NCBI GenBank assembly: GCA_043736515.1
Contig: JAYTCK010000004.1
Location: forward strand, 1-38,810
Direction of reading: 5' to 3'
Origin: MHLP01 sp043736515
Lineage (GTDB): Bacteria > Patescibacteriota > Minisyncoccia > Phycocordibacterales > UBA6899
Length of the DNA stretch: 38,810 nucleotides
Part shown: positions 15,391 to 23,500 of the stretch, one piece after another
Layout of the letters: each line of letters opens with the position of its first letter
Numbering within the stretch: position 1 is the first letter of the stretch
Position numbers and translations under genes: made by a program
The notes under the pieces: generated by a model
What the model was told of the DNA's origin: nothing
The model's input: only the letters and a program-made list of their open reading frames with translations
Database searches by the model: none

Positions 15391-15411
15391 CCCCTAAGCA
15401 TAGCTTAGAGG
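15391..15411 (-). promoter_or_regulatory. Inverted repeat covering the SD of the type IIG gene
   Basis: On the minus strand CCTCTAAGC-TAT-GCTTAGGGG forms a 9-bp hairpin (one G-U pair in RNA) ending 3 nt before the ATG at 15387. The SD (AGGGG) is in its 3' arm. It could sequester the ribosome site or act as a DNA operator. Both are inference. Confidence 0.5.
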
Positions 15412-15493
15412 TGGATAAAATCAAAAAATACTTCACGGTTTCAATAAGTTATCCCCATTTAAACTCTTTTCAAATGCAGCGTAAAATAACAAA

Positions 15494-15517
15494 AGCTGCA
15501 CGTTGCAACGTGCAGCT
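15494..15517. repeat. Perfect 24-bp palindrome
   Basis: AGCTGCACGTTG followed directly by its reverse complement, with no loop. On the minus strand it is followed by TTTTGTTATTTT, so it could end transcripts coming from the protease operon. Confidence 0.7.
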
Positions 15518-15551
15518 AAGGGTTACTAGGTATTAATCGATACTTATATTT

Positions 15552-15662
15552 TATACTAAGTACTTAGGAAAAATGTAAGGATATCCACAGCCCCCGGAAT
15601 TAACACTCCGGCTCGAGTCAACAAGGCCCCAGTAAATGCTCCTCTCCCCCTGGGGCTTTTGT
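15552..15662 (+). ncRNA. Possible small RNA
   Basis: A TATACT box at 15552-15557 precedes about 100 nt with no open frame. These contain a small CCGGA/TCCGG hairpin and end in a GCCCCAG/CTGGGGC hairpin plus TTTTGTT (15626-15662). No gene in this orientation would otherwise need that terminator. There is no clear -35 box and no known RNA family is recognised. Confidence 0.25.
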
Positions 15663-15687
15663 TGTTTGGTTGCTCCTTGAGTCACAG

Positions 15688-15719
15688 AGAAAAACCGAGG
15701 ATTTCTCCTTGGTTTTTTT
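15688..15719. terminator. Bidirectional intrinsic terminator
   Basis: ACCGAGG/CCTTGGT stem with T7 on the plus strand and TTTTTCTCT on the minus strand. On the minus side it closes the protease operon. Confidence 0.75.
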
Positions 15720-15727
15720 GTGCACAA

Positions 15728-15889
15728 TTACTGATTCACAAGTTCATGATACTTTGCGACAAGAATTCTCTGATCTTCGGCAGACTCTCTAGCTGCCTGA
15801 GTAACAACCTTCTTTTGGTTTGCAGAGTTAAAATACTCCTTCAGTATGTAGGCTTTTACTTCTTTTTTTATTTTACCGGACATAGTCAT
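15728..15889 (-). CDS. 53-aa protein, last gene of the protease operon
   Basis: ATG at 15889 to TAA at 15728 encodes a basic, helical protein (MTMSGKIKKEVKAYILKEYF, then KKVVTQAARESAEDQ, ending YHELVNQ). It starts 6 nt after the stop of the caspase-like gene and is followed 9 nt later by a terminator, so it belongs to the same transcript. The composition is clearly protein-like. No family is recognised. It could be a substrate, inhibitor or cofactor of the protease, which is inference from position only. Confidence 0.65.
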   Translation of the reverse strand: MTMSGKIKKEVKAYILKEYFNSANQKKVVTQAARESAEDQRILVAKYHELVNQ

Positions 15890-15895
15890 ATAATT

Positions 15896-16546
15896 TTAGG
15901 CTTTTGCATCTCCATCGCCGTGGCATACAAGATTTTGCATATCCCAAAGGAGATATCGGACCGCCTGTTTATCGTCGTATGATGACTCACTAGTCAGTAA
16001 CTTCTTAATATTTCGATGGAAAGCCTTCTTGGTATTAAGACATGCCTCCGCCACAGTGTGACCGTTTGCAAGAGAAGTTATCGGTTGATTTGCAGGTTCA
16101 AGAAAAAGTTCTGCGGTTTTATCATCGAGCGGACGAGTACGCTTATCATCGGAAAAAAGAAAGATAAAGTCTTCTTTATAGCCGATGTATGTACGAGCTC
16201 CACTCTTCACTGCGGCAGGACCAAGCACCTGTGCTGATTGGCATGAGAGCGAATAGGTAATCGTATCTTTCAACACCTCTTCATTTATCCCAGCTTGCAC
16301 CAGAGGCTCATTATCATGTCCTCTTACAACATCACTGTTGCCATGTCCGTTCACATACACCAGTTCAGGAGAATGTTTGGTAATCATGCTTTCAAAATTT
16401 TTCTTCGTCACCTTTTCGTGAGTAAGCTCAAACACTGCGAAAAACTTCCCTGCAAGAGAAGTTATTGTTTTTTCAGCCCACGCAGAGATATACCGGGTGG
16501 TATAATCGTGCTTAGGACGCGTAACTAAAATCGAGGGTTTCGTCAT
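15896..16546 (-). CDS. Small caspase-like protease (CHAT/C25-type fold)
   Basis: 216 aa. The pattern is that of the caspase-hemoglobinase clan CD: a strand ending in VYVNGHGN with candidate catalytic His68, and a strand ending in TYSLSCQSA with candidate catalytic Cys102, followed by ARTYIGYKEDFIFLF, the usual strand after the Cys. Length and motifs fit a stand-alone protease domain without sensor or repeat domains. There is no signal peptide, so it acts in the cytoplasm. AAGGAA precedes the ATG by 6 nt. Its first 35 nt overlap the 80-aa gene upstream, indicating translational coupling. In other bacteria such proteases are effectors activated by partners. Here the partners could be the two small upstream proteins. 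Confidence 0.8.
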   Translation of the reverse strand: MTKPSILVTRPKHDYTTRYISAWAEKTITSLAGKFFAVFELTHEKVTKKNFESMITKHSPELVYVNGHGNSDVVRGHDNEPLVQAGINEEVLKDTITYSLSCQSAQVLGPAAVKSGARTYIGYKEDFIFLFSDDKRTRPLDDKTAELFLEPANQPITSLANGHTVAEACLNTKKAFHRNIKKLLTSESSYDDKQAVRYLLWDMQNLVCHGDGDAKA

Positions 16547-16754
16547 AAAAAATTCCTTCTTTCAGCATACGCAGGTAATTCATCTCGATTGCAACCATCT
16601 GCTTCCCTATTGCATCTCCTGATTGCACATGTTGAATTATCTCTTCGCGGGTAAATTCCCCCGCCGAGCCAATGGAAATTTCTTTACCTTCGGGAAGTGT
16701 TTGAAGACGAGCAACCACAAGGTTAACAATTTCTTTTTCCAGTTCGGTATTCAT
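16512..16754 (-). CDS. 80-aa partner protein in the protease operon
   Basis: MNTELEKEIVNLVVARLQTL, then PEGKEISIGSAGEFTREEIIQHVQSGDAIGK-type sequence, ending in DETLDFSYAS. It is soluble and mostly helical. The segment FTREEIIQHVQSGDAIGKQM resembles short helical modules found beside effector proteins, but I cannot name a family. It overlaps the caspase-like gene by 35 nt and follows the 62-aa gene by 7 nt, so the three are one translational unit. Confidence 0.7.
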   Translation of the reverse strand: MNTELEKEIVNLVVARLQTLPEGKEISIGSAGEFTREEIIQHVQSGDAIGKQMVAIEMNYLRMLKEGIFYDETLDFSYAS

Positions 16755-16761
16755 GGCGTGT

Positions 16762-16950
16762 TTAAATAATTTGTAATTCGTCGAGTTTAGAGAGAATTTC
16801 TTTACCTAGTGCTGTGTCATTATTTGTTTCCAGATATGCTACATTCCATGTAATCGGACCGCGCTCATGCAAAACAAGCACTATCTCATCTCGTAAATTA
16901 ATAGGGAGATTGGCATAAACACGGAAAAAACGTTCTTTTGTTGCCCCCAT
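16762..16950 (-). CDS. 62-aa first protein of the protease operon
   Basis: MGATKERFFRVYANLPINLR, then EIVLVLHERGPITWNVAYLE and a C-terminal helix ending LDELQII. A helix, a strand pair and a helix fit a compact small domain. No family is recognised. An extended -10 (TGTTATAAT, hexamer at 16960-16965) lies 9 nt upstream, so the operon has its own promoter directly after rpoD and almost no leader. Confidence 0.65.
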   Translation of the reverse strand: MGATKERFFRVYANLPINLRDEIVLVLHERGPITWNVAYLETNNDTALGKEILSKLDELQII

Positions 16951-16959
16951 ATGGTTTTG

Positions 16960-16968
16960 ATTATAACA
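16960..16968 (-). promoter_or_regulatory. Extended -10 promoter of the protease operon
   Basis: TGTTATAAT on the minus strand, 9 nt before the ATG at 16950. No clear -35 is present. Confidence 0.5.
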
Positions 16969-16982
16969 CTGTTTTTCGTAAT

Positions 16983-18407
16983 TTAGTATGAACGCAGTTT
17001 GTTGATGTTGCCGTGCTGGCGGATCTTTTCGTGGGCTTTGGCTTCGATCTGGCGAATACGCTCTCTCGTGACTCCGAACTCTTTGCCTACTTCTTCGAGG
17101 GTGTGTGTGACGCCGTCGAGGAGCCCATGCCGCATCTCAAGAATCTTCCGCTCCTTAGGCGATAGGTCGCCTAAAATTTCAGAAACCTGATCGGCTAAAA
17201 TGCGGCGGGAGGAATCGGCATCGGGAGAGAGAATTTTGTCATCGGCGATGAACTCACCGAGGGTTGATTTGTCTTCGTCGTCACCTATCGGCTTCTCGAG
17301 TGAGACGGTGTCTTGATCGATGTTTTCGATCACGCGGACACGCTCCACATCGATACCCATCTCAGTAGAAACTTCTTCGGCCATTGGCTCGCGACCCAAG
17401 TCTTGGGTGAGGCGGCGGACGACCTGCTTATACTTGGCGATGGTCTCTACCATGTGGACAGGGATACGGATGGTGCGGGACTGATCGGCGAGTGCACGGG
17501 TGATGGCCTGACGGATCCACCATGTTGCGTAGGTTGAGAACTTGTAGCCCTTGGTCCAGTCGAACTTGTCGACGGCGCGGAAGAGGCCGAGGTTGCCCTC
17601 TTGAATGAGGTCAAGGAGGGTGAGGTCGGGCGAGCGCCCTACATATTTCTTGGCAACGGAAACCACAAGGCGGAGGTTGGCACGGGCGAGGAGATTTTTG
17701 GCCTCGGGGTCCTGCGCGACGATGCGCTGTGCGAGCTCGCGCTCTTCGCGGGCAGACAGAAGCGGATACTGTCCAATCTCGCGGAGATACATCTGGGTTG
17801 AGTCGTAGGGAGAGCTCTTCGTCGTGAGGTATTTCTTTGAGGCTCCTGTCGGTGCTTCTTCGTCCGGCTCGGCATTCAAGAGGCCGCCTGACTCGAGGAT
17901 GTCGACACCCATCACGCCCATGCGCTCGTAGACTTCATCGAGGAAGTCGACGTTGTTTTCGATCTCGGGGAAGACACGAAGAATTTCGTCGAAGGTGACG
18001 AAACCGCGGTCGCGGCCTTTGGTGAGAAGACTCGTGAGCTTGTGTTCAAGGGCTTTGCGCTCCTTGCTCACGGTCTTTTTTGGAGGTGGGGCGAACTTGA
18101 TCTTCTTCTCGTTCTTCTCGGCCTTCTTCTCCTTTACGGCGAGTTTTTTTGCCGCGAGCTTGTCCTTCTTGGTGAGAGGGACTTTTTTGACGGGCTTGGC
18201 TGCCTTTGCAACTACCTTCTTTTCAACTTTTCCGCCTGCGCGGACAGGCTTCGCTGGTGCTGCCTTTTTGGGAGCGGGCTTTGCCACTTTCCCGCCTGCG
18301 CGGGCAGGCTTCACCGCTTTCTTGACTGCCTTTTTTGGAGCCGGTTTCCCGCCTGCGCGGACAGGTTTCGCTGCCTTCTTTACTACCTTTTTTGGTTTCG
18401 TTGCCAT
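16983..18407 (-). CDS. rpoD: RNA polymerase primary sigma factor
   Basis: 474 aa. Residues 1-105 are a Lys/Ala/Pro-rich low-complexity head with three PVRAGGK/PARAGGK repeats. A region 1.1-like segment follows (LEHKLTSLLTKGRDRGFVTFDEIL), then region 1.2 (YLREIGQYPLLSAREERELA), region 2 with the -10 recognition helix (YKFSTYATWWIRQAITRAL), region 3 (IRIPVHMVETIAK), and region 4 with the -35 helix-turn-helix (HTLEEVGKEFGVTRERIRQIEAKA). It directs RNA polymerase to the promoters seen in this window. It starts 38 nt after dnaG without a clear SD, giving a dnaG-rpoD operon lacking rpsU. The repeat-bearing head is odd and is discussed in the findings. Confidence 0.98.
   Translation of the reverse strand: MATKPKKVVKKAAKPVRAGGKPAPKKAVKKAVKPARAGGKVAKPAPKKAAPAKPVRAGGKVEKKVVAKAAKPVKKVPLTKKDKLAAKKLAVKEKKAEKNEKKIKFAPPPKKTVSKERKALEHKLTSLLTKGRDRGFVTFDEILRVFPEIENNVDFLDEVYERMGVMGVDILESGGLLNAEPDEEAPTGASKKYLTTKSSPYDSTQMYLREIGQYPLLSAREERELAQRIVAQDPEAKNLLARANLRLVVSVAKKYVGRSPDLTLLDLIQEGNLGLFRAVDKFDWTKGYKFSTYATWWIRQAITRALADQSRTIRIPVHMVETIAKYKQVVRRLTQDLGREPMAEEVSTEMGIDVERVRVIENIDQDTVSLEKPIGDDEDKSTLGEFIADDKILSPDADSSRRILADQVSEILGDLSPKERKILEMRHGLLDGVTHTLEEVGKEFGVTRERIRQIEAKAHEKIRQHGNINKLRSY
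18232..18366 (-). repeat. Three GC-rich palindromic repeats inside rpoD
   Basis: GCCTGCGCGG(A/G)CAGG(C/T) occurs around 18233, 18293 and 18350. Each can form a GCCTGC/GCAGGC-type stem and encodes P-V/A-R-A-G-G-K. The core resembles the palindrome at 32116-32133 in msrB. Confidence 0.7.
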
Positions 18408-18445
18408 ATGAATAAGTTACTAATTAATATAATGTTTAAAATATT

Positions 18446-20233
18446 TCATTTTGCGTCTTCTGCTCTTTTGGTACGTCTGTCTTCGAGCGCTATGATGCGC
18501 GGGGTGATCGATTGGTATTCTTGTAAAAATGATTTGGCCTCTTCTTTCTCATTGCGTAATTCTGCTCCCGAGAGTTTCTTCCATAGTTCTGCCTGTTTCT
18601 CTCTTAAGACTTCTTCTTCGAGTGTGTCGAGGAGCTCGTCTATCGAGCGGATGAGGGTGGGGCCATGTTCGTATTGATATTCGGCTTTCATTGCCAGGGC
18701 CTTCTGTTCGTTTTCGTCCGGGGCATGCGGCACCATCTCATGAAGCTTCATGCGCTCGTGGTAGGCCTGCCTTACTTCTATAACTTGTATAGCGGGCTCT
18801 CCATGGCCCTCCTGCCATGTGAGAATACCGATTATTTCTTCTTCGGCAACTTGACGGCGACTCTTTGGCGGGGTGACTCCCCTTCCGCTTAGAGGCGTTT
18901 CTTTCGGTGACTCTGTGTGCCCTTTTTGTCCTTCTAAAAATTGCTCAGTGCTCTCGAGGCGTTTGACTTCGCTCCATACTGCCGTCTCGGGAATACCCAG
19001 CTTTCTTGCGATCTCGATGATGAGGGTTGCCTGCTCTATTTTGCTCCGTACGGCCATGACAAGCGGGAGGACGTGCGTCTCTACTTCTTTGCGGAAATGC
19101 GCGGCATTGTTGGTATCGCTTACGCGCTTTGCAAGAGCCTCAAGGTAAAAGTTAATGATGTGCTGTGAAGATGCGATGACGACAGACCATTCGGAGGGAT
19201 GGCTCTTGATGTAGTCGGCGGGGTCCTTTGAATCTGGTATCGAGGCGACACGGACATTCATACCCGCTGCCAAGGCGAGATGGAAGGCGCGGGCTGTGGC
19301 TTTGAGGCCTGCTTCGTCGGCATCGAAGGCGAAGACGACGTTGTCGGAGAGGCGCTTTAAGAGCGTGAGGTGACGCTCCGTGAGGGCTGTGCCAGATACG
19401 GCGACAGAATTCTCTGTGCCTGCCTGGTGGGCCATAATGAGGTCCATCTGGCCCTCTACAAGAATGCTGAAATTCTGCTCGCGGATTGCCTTTTTTGCGC
19501 GGTCGTAGCCGAAGAGTATCGCGCCTTTGTCGTAGAGTGGGGTTTCGGGTGAGTTAATGTATTTTGCGACATCGGTCCCGTCCTGATTTGTTTGATGGCC
19601 GAATACTCTTCCTGAGAATGCGACAACGCGGCCGTTGGTATCAAAAATAGGAAACATGACGCGTCCACGGAAGCGGTCGTAGGGTGACTTGCCTTCGGTG
19701 GGTTTCGTCAGCCCTGCTTTTTCTATCTCTTGATCGGTGAAGCCTTTTTGGCGGAGATGATCGGAGGCGAGGCGCCATTCGTTGGGAGCGTACCCGATGC
19801 GGAATTTTTTGATCGTCTCATCGGTGAGTCCACGGCCATGGAGGTACTCCCCTACGGCAGAATTGCTCTTGGCGTACTTCTCATAGAAAAGAGTGACTTC
19901 TTCCATGATGCCGTAGAGGTGATCGCGCTCGGTCTTTTGCTCGGGTGCTTCGTGCTTGAGCTCTACTCCTGCGCGAGCCGCAAGAATCTTTAATGCGTCG
20001 ACAAACTCCACTCCCTCGATCTCGCCTACGAAGGTGAAGATGTCTCCCCCGCGGTTGCAACCAAAACAATAGAACGCATCGCGTGACGGTGACACATTGA
20101 ACGACGGCGATTTCTCCTGATGAAATGGGCAGATGGCTTTGTAGCTCGAGCCCGCTTTGTCGAGCTTGATATATGACCCCACCACATCAATGATAGTCAG
20201 CCGGGATTTGATTTGTTCTACAGGTGTTGCCAT
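18446..20233 (-). CDS. dnaG: DNA primase
   Basis: 595 aa, normal for bacterial primase, which makes RNA primers at the replication fork. The CHC2 zinc finger is visible: Cys35-Pro-Phe-His38 and Cys56-x2-Cys59. The catalytic core follows (GYAPNEW, RFRGRVMFPIFDTNGRVVAFSGR), with the TOPRIM domain at ILVEGQMDLIMA (metal-binding Glu) and VFAFDADEAGLKA (DxD-type). The C-terminal part is helical and presumably binds helicase. The ATG at 20233 lacks an SD, and a telomere-like microsatellite sits just upstream. It is cotranscribed with rpoD. Confidence 0.98.
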   Translation of the reverse strand: MATPVEQIKSRLTIIDVVGSYIKLDKAGSSYKAICPFHQEKSPSFNVSPSRDAFYCFGCNRGGDIFTFVGEIEGVEFVDALKILAARAGVELKHEAPEQKTERDHLYGIMEEVTLFYEKYAKSNSAVGEYLHGRGLTDETIKKFRIGYAPNEWRLASDHLRQKGFTDQEIEKAGLTKPTEGKSPYDRFRGRVMFPIFDTNGRVVAFSGRVFGHQTNQDGTDVAKYINSPETPLYDKGAILFGYDRAKKAIREQNFSILVEGQMDLIMAHQAGTENSVAVSGTALTERHLTLLKRLSDNVVFAFDADEAGLKATARAFHLALAAGMNVRVASIPDSKDPADYIKSHPSEWSVVIASSQHIINFYLEALAKRVSDTNNAAHFRKEVETHVLPLVMAVRSKIEQATLIIEIARKLGIPETAVWSEVKRLESTEQFLEGQKGHTESPKETPLSGRGVTPPKSRRQVAEEEIIGILTWQEGHGEPAIQVIEVRQAYHERMKLHEMVPHAPDENEQKALAMKAEYQYEHGPTLIRSIDELLDTLEEEVLREKQAELWKKLSGAELRNEKEEAKSFLQEYQSITPRIIALEDRRTKRAEDAK

Positions 20234-20240
20234 TGGATGC

Positions 20241-20273
20241 AGGGTTTAGGGTTTAGGGTTTTGGGTTTAGGGG
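20241..20273. repeat. Telomere-like AGGGTTT microsatellite
   Basis: About four tandem units of AGGGTTT with one TTTT variant and a final TTTAGGGG. A further isolated unit lies at 20291-20299. It lies in the dnaG leader, where the RNA would read CCCTAAA repeats. Confidence 0.75.
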
Positions 20274-20455
20274 AATACGGGATACAAGATAGGGTTTAGT
20301 GGATGCACGATGCGATGCACAAACAACAAACTGCTTCACGACACGCTTGAAGGGTTTGTTTCTTTATATTTAACTTTTTTTACTCTCTTTTGTCATCAAT
20401 CTTGCGCACTGTTAGCACGGGCAAAAGTTCATTTTGGGATGGATTGCGCAGTGGT
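20274..20455. other. dnaG upstream region
   Basis: No gene is seen. It presumably holds the dnaG-rpoD promoter, but I cannot pick a convincing -35/-10 pair. TATAAA-like A/T-rich sequence lies around 20360-20375. Confidence 0.35.
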
Positions 20456-20527
20456 AAATTTCTGAGGAGAACTTCTCCAAGGTCTCACCTTTCAAAGCCA
20501 AGGAGAGACCTTACTCCTCAGAAATTT
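20456..20527 (-). ncRNA. Structured hairpin element after rpoC (family copy 1)
   Basis: A perfect 14-bp outer stem (20456-20469 with 20514-20527) encloses an inner 8-bp stem (AAGGTCTC at 20479-20486 with GAGACCTT at 20505-20512). It begins 1 nt after the rpoC stop codon. The 44 nt between the outer arms are nearly identical to those at 32490-32533, with compensatory changes in the inner stem. There is no T-tract. The type is uncertain: it may be a structured 3' UTR RNA, a processing signal or a mobile hairpin. Confidence 0.65.
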
Positions 20528-20528
20528 G

Positions 20529-23500
20529 CTATGCCTGCACGATTTCGCGAACTTCTTCATCGTCCCTCTCGTCCCGTATAGGCTCCACCCGATTTGCATG
20601 AAACCCTGTCCCTGCGGGAATAAGTCGTCCGAGGATGACATTCTCCTTGAGACCGTAGAGGCGATCGATTGAACCTGAGACTGCTGCTTCGATGAGCACA
20701 CGAGAAGTGTTCTGGAATGATGCTGCGGAAAGGAAGGATTCCTTGGTGAGCGCCACTTCGGTGATACCTAAAACGAGGTTGTCGCCCTTTGCTTCTTCGC
20801 CACCCTCTGCCTTTACGCGTGCATTCTCGACATTGAGTTCTGATTCTTCGACGACATTGCCGATCGAGAATTTTGAATCTCCAACATGCTTGATCTTGCG
20901 ACGTGAGAACATCTGGCGAACGATCACTTCAACGTGCTTGCGGGAAATTGATGCACCCTGTGTTTCGTAAATCTTGTTGATTTCTGAAATGATGTAGCGC
21001 TGTGCACGATCGATACCGCCGTACTTGAAGAGCTCGTCGATGTCTGCGTATCCGTCGGTGAGCATATCTCCTGCTTTGACTTCCTGCCCAACCTTGACTG
21101 ACGGTGAGCGGCGGAAAGATACGGAGTGCTCAACAGATTTATCGTCTTTCTCTTTCTTGCCCTCAGCGTCTCCTAAGATGACAATGATGAGATCGTCCTT
21201 TTCACCGCGCTTAATCTCAGAGACAACGCCGTCTACCTTTGCGACAACTGCCTGTGCCTTCGGAGTCTGGCGCTCGAACACGTCTTCAACGCGAGGGAGA
21301 CCCATCGTAATGTCTTCTCCTGTACCACCACCCGCGTGGAAGGTACGCATTGTGAGCTGGGTTCCCGGCTCGCCGATCGCTTGTGCTGCAATAATACCGA
21401 CTGTTTCGCCGAGTGCGACGAGTGTACCGCGAGCGAGATCCATGCCGTAGCATTTCTTACACACACCGCGGAGTGTCTTGCACTGAAGCGGTGAGCGGAC
21501 GAAAACTTCTTCGGTGCCCGTTGCTTCTACCATGTGTGCTTCGTCGCGACCGATGAGCGCGCCCTTCTTAAAGACCACCTTGCCGTCCTTGCCAACGACA
21601 TCCTTTGCGAGGACGCGTCCGCGTACATTGCGGGCGATCGTGATCTCGATACCGAGAGCGTTTTCTTTTGTCAGACGAATACCCTCTTTTTCTCCACAGT
21701 CTTCTTCGATGACGACAACGTCCTGAGCCACATCGACGAGTCGGCGTGTGAGGTAACCTGCTTTTGCGGTGTTGAGCGCGGTGTCGGTGAGTCCCTTACG
21801 AGAACCGTGCGTTGAGATGAAGTATTCAAGCGGTGAGAGTCCTTCTTTGAGTGACGGCACCATGGCGAAATCAATAATACGACCGGACGGACCCTGCACG
21901 AGACCCTTGATACCCACCATCTTGGTGACCTGCTTGATGGATGCACGCGCTCCTGAGGAGATCATGTCCATAACAGGGCCATTCTTGGGGAGTCCCTTTG
22001 GCACGCACTTTTCAATATCGGTTTCGACTTTCTTCCAGACTTCGATCATCTTGTCATATTTCTCATCTGCGGAGAGCAAACCTTCTGACCATTGAGCGGT
22101 GATCTCGGCTTCCTTGCGGCGGGCCTCGGCGACGATCGCGGGCTTCTCTTCAGGTACGTTCACGTCGGAAATACTCCAGGTGATACCTGACTTGGTGACG
22201 TAGCGGTAACCGAATGCCTTTATTTTGTCGAGTACTGCGGGTGTGCCGTCGATGCCGTAACGAGTGATGAGGTCATCTACCATGCTGGCAAGCTCCTTCT
22301 TGGTGATCTCTTTGTTTACAAATGGGAAGTCTGAAGGAAGGACGGAGTTGAAGAGGAGGCGGCCTGGAGTTGTCTCGAACGGCTTGCCTTCATAGACTGC
22401 GTACTTTGCAGACTCAGTGCCCACGACTTTGACCTTAGCGCGGAATCCGACGACACCGAAATCGTATGCGGTAATCGCGGAGTTTGGTGTGGGGAAGATC
22501 TTGCCTTCGCCCTTGTCGCCTTCGATGATCTTGGTCATCCAGTAACAGCCGAGCACAATATCGAGGCCAGGGTTTACCACTGGGTCTCCTGAACCAGGCT
22601 TCAAAAGATTTTTGTTTGAGGCCATGAGCTCGCGTGCTTCTGCTTGCGCCTCATCTGAGAGCGGTACGTGTACGGCCATCTGGTCTCCGTCGAAGTCTGC
22701 GTTGAACGCAGCACAGACGAGTGGGTGCACCTGAATGGCGTTGCCTTCGATGAGTGTCGGATTGAATGCCTGAATACCGAGGCGGTGAAGTGTCGGTGCG
22801 CGGTTTAAGAGTACGTACTTGCCTTTGATGACGCTTTCCAAATTGCCCCACACTTCTGGGATGCCTTCGTCGATAAGACGGTTTGCACCGCGAATGTTGA
22901 ATGCGAGTCCCTGGTCGAGGAGCTTTGCAATAACAAACGGGCGGAAGAGCTCGAGCGCCATGTGCTTGGGAAGTCCGCACTGATTGAGCTTCAAGTCAGG
23001 ACCAACGACAATAACGGAGCGGCCTGAGTAGTCGACACGCTTTCCGAGCAAGTTCTGGCGGAAAAGACCCTGCTTGCCCTTGAGTGTATCGGCAAGACTC
23101 TTGAGCTGTCGGCGCTGTGACTGGCTCATTGCGGCTGATGTCGAACCGTGGCGGATCGAGTTGTCGATGAGTGCGTCTACTGCTTCCTGCAAAATACGCT
23201 TTTCATTGCGGAGGATAACTTCCGGTGCGTCGATCTCGACGAGCTTCTTCAAACGGTTGTTGCGGTTGATCACGCGGCGATAGAGGTCGTTCACGTCTGA
23301 TGTTGCGTGACGTCCACCTTCAAGCGCAACCATTGGGCGCATGCCTGGAGGAATGATAGGGATCACGGTGAGGAACATCCATTCGGGGCGAACACCGGAG
23401 CGGATCATGCTCTTTACGAGCGCCATGCGCTTGTAGAGCTTCACGCGCTCGACTGCGCCAGCACGCTCAAGCGTGGTGTGCATGTGCTTCTCGAGTTTAA

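Noticed and set aside
18232..18366. The GC-rich rpoD repeats as a CRISPR-like array
   Set aside because: Only three short units within an intact reading frame, with coding spacers, so there is no CRISPR array.
17601..18677. Long plus-strand frames opposite rpoD
   Set aside because: They arise from the Lys/Ala/Pro-biased codons of rpoD read in antisense and give Phe/Leu/Cys-rich non-protein-like sequence.
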